From assembly GCA_900319225.1 (NCBI GenBank), contig ONNV01000005.1, positions 115,014-179,013 of the forward strand: 64,000 nucleotides of DNA. The letters are read 5' to 3'. Each line of letters opens with the position of its first letter. Within the stretch, counting starts at the first letter, position 1. The notes under the pieces are model-generated. The model saw nothing but the letters and a program-made list of their open reading frames with translations, ran no database searches and had not been told where the DNA came from. Positions 60,523-64,000 of this stretch are shown piece by piece. Origin of the DNA: an uncultured Prevotellaceae bacterium (GTDB lineage Bacteria; Bacteroidota; Bacteroidia; Bacteroidales; Bacteroidaceae). The position numbers were made by a program, and so were the translations under genes.

Positions 60523-61020
60523 ATGCGTCCCATTACAAAAACGGTTCTTGCCGCAATGATGCTGATGCTGTCGTTGTCAGCATCAGCTCAGAGATCGGGC
60601 AGGACAGGTGATCCTACACTCAACAGGGGTGAAGGTCTTGAAAAGACACGTGCCGACCTCTCTCAGATGCGTACCCAGAGTCAGAACAAGAACTCGCGTC
60701 AGGTGGATGTCTACATGTTCGCGACTTCATTCTCACTGCTGGATTCAGTCCTTTTTATTTCCGATATCCAGAAACTGGATGATGTGACCGTTAACAACAA
60801 ATGGTTCCTTAAGGAACGTGCCGGTTTTGAGGAGCAGTTCAATGAACATGTCGGAGCTGATGTAGATGAATCTCTCATGAGTTCCGTGTACTTCTCTGAG
60901 AAGGAGAAGAAAATGGTTAAACGCAGGGCAAAACTAATCAAGAGAAACGCCAAGAAGAACCGTTTCGCCTTGATTCAGGTTACGGATTTCAAGTTTACCA
61001 ATATAGTCTCTGAGGAGTAA
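60523..61020 (+). CDS. Small exported protein of unknown function, co-transcribed with rpoD
   Basis: 165 aa. Signal peptide 1-22 (MRPITKTVLAAMMLMLSLSA, AQ cleavage), then a soluble region of mixed charge and a Lys/Arg-rich stretch (KKMVKRRAKLIKRNAKKNRF, about 129-148). No recognised domain. It starts 2 bases after the rpoD stop, so it must share its transcript. I see no terminator between it and the convergent DUF5686 gene 20 bases on. Confidence 0.8.
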   Translation: MRPITKTVLAAMMLMLSLSASAQRSGRTGDPTLNRGEGLEKTRADLSQMRTQSQNKNSRQVDVYMFATSFSLLDSVLFISDIQKLDDVTVNNKWFLKERAGFEEQFNEHVGADVDESLMSSVYFSEKEKKMVKRRAKLIKRNAKKNRFALIQVTDFKFTNIVSEE

Positions 61021-61040
61021 CAGCCTCTCTGGACATCAAA

Positions 61041-63614
61041 TCAATATTGCAGATGAACTGCAATTCTCAAGCCCCATTGGTCAACATCGGGGCTATTTTT
61101 ATATGTCAACCTTTTGAACCAGTTTATTGACATGAGCTTGAATATGTTCTCTATTCCTGCTCCTATCTCAACGAACGGCTCCTTCATGACGGTTCCGGTG
61201 GCCTTGCTGCGGTCGGTCGGATATTTGAATATATTACCGCTGTCGTCTATGTTCGGATTGTTTCTGTTGCTGAGTGAACCCCATGTTCCTCTGCAATACA
61301 GAACCTCTCTCAGCTTCAGGTTCTTCAGCAAGGGGGTGCGGTTCAGGATAAGTCCGTTCATATAATAAACTACATCCCATGTGAGGTGCTGGTCCATGAC
61401 GAACTCCATAGGAGTCATTGTCTCAAATGTCTCCTTTCTGTATGTATATGAAAGGTTGGCGTTCGGAATAATAAGCAAGGGGTAGGGAGCTTGTCCCCAT
61501 ATCTTACCCGCACGCAGCATCACGTCAAAATAACCTATCGGAGCGGCCATCAGTCGCTGCCTGTATGACAATTCCGTATGTTGTATTGAGTAATCGCTAC
61601 CCAGAACGCCCTTGAATGCCATTGTGTGGTTGAGTGTGAATACCGGATGCTCCGGGGTCTTGCTCTTCCTGTTCCATTTATGCTGTACGAATTTCTCATG
61701 TGGAGCGTATCTCAGACCTATTTCCAATTCGGTCTGCATTATCTCCTTGACGGATCCGCTTCCGTCATTTCTCTCCATCGGAATGAATTTTGTTGATTCG
61801 TTTATCCTGTTTCTCAACACTCCGGTAAACGAGAGGCCGCTGTGGCGCTCCTGGGTATAGGTCAACTCGGTATTTCGAACGTAACCTATCATGTTGTCCG
61901 GCAGACGTTTCAGGGACAGCAAGGCATTATCTTTATTGGTGTACAGATATTGCTGGCCGTACTGATATATGTCATCCTCGTACTGGAGTCTGAGTGAATG
62001 GACCGGGAATTCGTTCCATTGCTCCTTCTTGGGCTCGAAAGAGTATTCAAGACGTCCGTAGTATTTGAACCTGTTGTCCAGACCGTAAATCAGATAACCG
62101 GTTCCAAACCAATGAGGATTCAGATACGCGGTTGTCATACCTCCCAGTTTGAATCGGACGTTTTCCAAACCGTTGTAACTGATCATGGTGTTGACCGGGC
62201 CTATATAGAACGGGGTATTCTCCTCCTTGACTGGTATGAAACCGGAGAACAGCAGATTGATAAACTGCTCTGTCCAGTAGTAAACAGGTACGCTGCGCAG
62301 TTTTTTGAGCATCTCTCCTACATCCTTGGCCTTGCCATGCTCTGTGGCGTTTTCATCCTGCTCTCTGTACTGTGCCCAGAACTCATCGTCACGTTCGGTT
62401 GCCTCGGCAGGTTCTATTATCGGTTCCTGATGTGTAAAAGGTTCCCTGTCAACATCGTCATTGAACTTATATCCCGAGTAGTAAACTTCACGTCTTCCGT
62501 AAATACCGTCAATGAAATCATAAAGCTTGAACTCTGCTGTAATGCATTCGTAAGTCAGAAGTCTCGGATGCTCACTGTCCTTGTCAAACTTCTGCTCCAC
62601 ATTCATGTACTCAACAAAGTTCAGGTTTATGTCATATGGGACATTCATCTGAATCCATTTTACAAAATGGGTGGAGTCTACCGTTACATAAAGGTGTCCG
62701 GTAAATCCGAATGATTGCAGGTTCTTGGGTACAAAAGCCAGATCCACACATCTGTCTCCCTCTACAACGATAGTATCCTGCAGATAGAATCGGTAGTAAG
62801 TCGTGGCGTAGTCCGCAAACGGGCTGACAAACTCGTTCCTCATTATCAGCACCTTTTCATTGAATAGGTCTACGTCTCTCAGTGTAGCCTCCAATGATGC
62901 CCTTACCTCCTCATCGGGCAGGAAGTCCTCAATTCCAATCCAGTCACGTCCGGCAACCTTCTGTTTCTGTCGTGAAGGCTTACGCTGGAAATAATCAGTG
63001 GCAGCCAGTTCTCGTGTAGATACATTAAGAATAGGTTTGCCCGATACAAGCGACGTGTCCACATATTCCTTAAGGAAAGGAAACTTGCGGAACATGGGCT
63101 TCTCCTGCTTTTCCTCTGTAAAGTTGTCAAGCGCAATAACAAACGTTTCGTATCTTTCCCTTGAAACGTAGTCGTTATTGAAAGGATTCTCTTTCTCTTT
63201 GCGGCTTATTATCTCTTCCGCCAGTTCAACAGCCGGATTGCCTTTTTTCTTGTATCTCTCCTTTTCCGGCTTTATAACCACCTCCTGCAGGTCATATGTG
63301 GTCTCCTTGAGTATTATTCTCAAGGGATATCTGGTCTTTGAAGTCAATTCCAGCTCGTAATCGCTGTATCCTATACAAGACACTATAAGCGTCTGACCTT
63401 CGGCCTTGGCGTTGAATGAGAAATTTCCGTTATAATCTGTGATGCACCCTTTTGATGTGTCTTTCAATCTTACGGTAGTGTAGGAGAGTGGTTCTCCGTT
63501 AACGTCCTTCACATTTCCGCTGATTCTGGTCAGGCCGCTTTGTGCCATGATATCCAGACTCCAGATGGCGGTTATTGCCAGGATAGACAGAAGCTTTTTG
63601 AATATGACGTTCAT
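61041..63614 (-). CDS. DUF5686-type outer-membrane protein with carboxypeptidase-like regulatory domain
   Basis: 857 aa. Signal peptide 1-24; a CarboxypepD_reg-like Ig domain (about 28-110: ISGNVKDVNGEPLSYTTVRL, YNGNFSFNA, VSCIGYSDYEL); then the DUF5686 region (about 115-857) ending in a barrel with the terminal strand GLRIAVHLQY. The N-terminal domain is also found on TonB-dependent receptors, but no plug domain is present. The function of the family is unknown. A TATCTTTG promoter lies 47 bases upstream. Confidence 0.88.
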   Translation of the reverse strand: MNVIFKKLLSILAITAIWSLDIMAQSGLTRISGNVKDVNGEPLSYTTVRLKDTSKGCITDYNGNFSFNAKAEGQTLIVSCIGYSDYELELTSKTRYPLRIILKETTYDLQEVVIKPEKERYKKKGNPAVELAEEIISRKEKENPFNNDYVSRERYETFVIALDNFTEEKQEKPMFRKFPFLKEYVDTSLVSGKPILNVSTRELAATDYFQRKPSRQKQKVAGRDWIGIEDFLPDEEVRASLEATLRDVDLFNEKVLIMRNEFVSPFADYATTYYRFYLQDTIVVEGDRCVDLAFVPKNLQSFGFTGHLYVTVDSTHFVKWIQMNVPYDINLNFVEYMNVEQKFDKDSEHPRLLTYECITAEFKLYDFIDGIYGRREVYYSGYKFNDDVDREPFTHQEPIIEPAEATERDDEFWAQYREQDENATEHGKAKDVGEMLKKLRSVPVYYWTEQFINLLFSGFIPVKEENTPFYIGPVNTMISYNGLENVRFKLGGMTTAYLNPHWFGTGYLIYGLDNRFKYYGRLEYSFEPKKEQWNEFPVHSLRLQYEDDIYQYGQQYLYTNKDNALLSLKRLPDNMIGYVRNTELTYTQERHSGLSFTGVLRNRINESTKFIPMERNDGSGSVKEIMQTELEIGLRYAPHEKFVQHKWNRKSKTPEHPVFTLNHTMAFKGVLGSDYSIQHTELSYRQRLMAAPIGYFDVMLRAGKIWGQAPYPLLIIPNANLSYTYRKETFETMTPMEFVMDQHLTWDVVYYMNGLILNRTPLLKNLKLREVLYCRGTWGSLSNRNNPNIDDSGNIFKYPTDRSKATGTVMKEPFVEIGAGIENIFKLMSINWFKRLTYKNSPDVDQWGLRIAVHLQY

Positions 63615-63632
63615 ACCTTTTTATATAATTAT

Positions 63633-63650
63633 ACGTGCGCTAGGGCACGT
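63633..63650 (-). other. Short hairpin in the leader of the DUF5686 gene
   Basis: ACGTGC (63633-63638) and GCACGT (63645-63650) pair across a 6-base loop, 19 bases before the ATG; it could affect translation or be incidental. Confidence 0.3.
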
Positions 63651-63660
63651 TTATCTCTTG

Positions 63661-63668
63661 CAAAGATA
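63661..63668 (-). promoter_or_regulatory. -7 box TATCTTTG for the DUF5686 gene
   Basis: Minus-strand TATCTTTG, 46 bases before the ATG at 63614. Confidence 0.6.
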
Positions 63669-63781
63669 ATACAATTATACCACAAGTGTATTTGCTGCAA
63701 AAAATGTCTATGTGGAACGTGCTGATATTCAGTCCAACTCCATAAAAAGAAAAAGTTTCTTCAAAAAAAGTCTCCAAAATG

Positions 63782-63813
63782 TTTGGTCAGTTCCCAAACT
63801 CCCCCTATCTTTG
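63782..63813 (+). promoter_or_regulatory. Full Bacteroidota promoter: -33 TTTG and -7 TATCTTTG, 20-base spacer
   Basis: TTTG at 63782-63785 and TATCTTTG at 63806-63813 with 20 bases between match the consensus exactly; an A-rich UP-like tract (AAAAAGAAAAAG and CAAAAAAAG) lies just upstream. This is the strongest promoter in the window. The transcript would start near 63820 and run off the right edge. Confidence 0.8.
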
Positions 63814-64000
63814 CATCCGCTTTCCGAAAGGAACAGCACAGAAAGACGAACATTGAAAAGATTTCATACAGACAAGTAGTACGACGGGCGTACTTATAAT
63901 AAGTATGTCCAAGGGTAATACGAACCGTCAATTAATTCTTTAAAGAAGATTGAAACGGACCTGAGCAAAAAAGACAAACAGATGGGTCTATATGATGCGT
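63814..64000 (+). other. Long structured leader at the right edge, possibly of an rRNA operon
   Basis: No gene is complete here. The leader holds a 12-bp hairpin (63886-63897 and 63899-63910, with two G-T pairs) and short repeats. Its strong promoter, A-rich upstream tract and long uncoded leader fit a Bacteroidota 16S rRNA operon start, with 16S beginning just past the edge. An ATG at about 63982 (MGLYDA) could instead open a protein. The rRNA reading is inference. Confidence 0.4.

Overview
The window is chromosomal DNA from a member of the Bacteroidales, most like Bacteroides or Prevotella. The evidence is: many promoters with the Bacteroidota -7 box TAnnTTTG and few Shine-Dalgarno sites; a short (286 aa) primary sigma factor of the Bacteroidota type; PorT-like and DUF5686 outer-membrane proteins; a DUF4296 lipoprotein; a TonB-type C-terminal domain protein; and a GH2 enzyme with a Bacteroidota-style C-terminus. 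Coding density is high and almost all genes are housekeeping. I see no prophage, insertion sequence with a transposase, CRISPR array or integrase.

Layout. 1-8.8 kb: 5' end of yggS, a secreted GH2 glycosidase, a LolC/E-FtsX type permease, a VanX-type dipeptidase lipoprotein, a three-gene unit (stand-alone ppGpp synthetase, stand-alone ppGpp hydrolase-like HD protein, APH-like kinase), and rmuC. 8.8-14 kb: a four-gene unit of a lone NMT1/THI5-type binding protein, a Cache-HAMP-PP2C-HATPase phosphatase, a K+/H+ antiporter and a STAS protein, which looks like a partner-switching signalling unit. 14-21.4 kb: an exported protein, then a seven-gene unit hisH-hisA-hisF-hisIE-ftsE-lysC-lysA running from one promoter to one terminator. 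21.4-30.8 kb: ileS-dksA-like-lspA-DUF4296, a convergent TrmH-family methylase, a BamA/TamA-like protein and a WalJ-like hydrolase. 30.8-31.5 kb: a gene-free stretch full of hairpins and a degenerate short repeat, then tRNA-Lys(CTT). 31.7-36.7 kb: uxaC and uxaE (hexuronate catabolism), pdxB and a membrane AraC regulator. 36.8-40.3 kb: pyrB-pyrI-porT-like-glyA. 40.4-48.1 kb: class A PBP, kdsB, a 13-repeat MORN protein, a YhcH-like protein, a eukaryote-type glycogen branching enzyme and a membrane protein. 48.3-64 kb: ppdK, an RlmD-like methylase, small envelope proteins, an FHA protein, rnpB, an M16 protease, htrA, rpoD with a small exported protein, and a DUF5686 protein. The window ends in a strong canonical promoter and structured leader that may belong to an rRNA operon starting just beyond it.

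Main items to follow up: two long inverted repeats sharing a GGGGACTGTCCC core, each abutting stop codons (REP-like family); the hairpin-rich repeat region at 30.84-31.44 kb; the split ppGpp synthetase/hydrolase operon; the binding protein-phosphatase-antiporter-STAS operon; and the eukaryote-type branching enzyme. I did not find a clear, wholly new multi-gene system; the two signalling operons are the nearest candidates.
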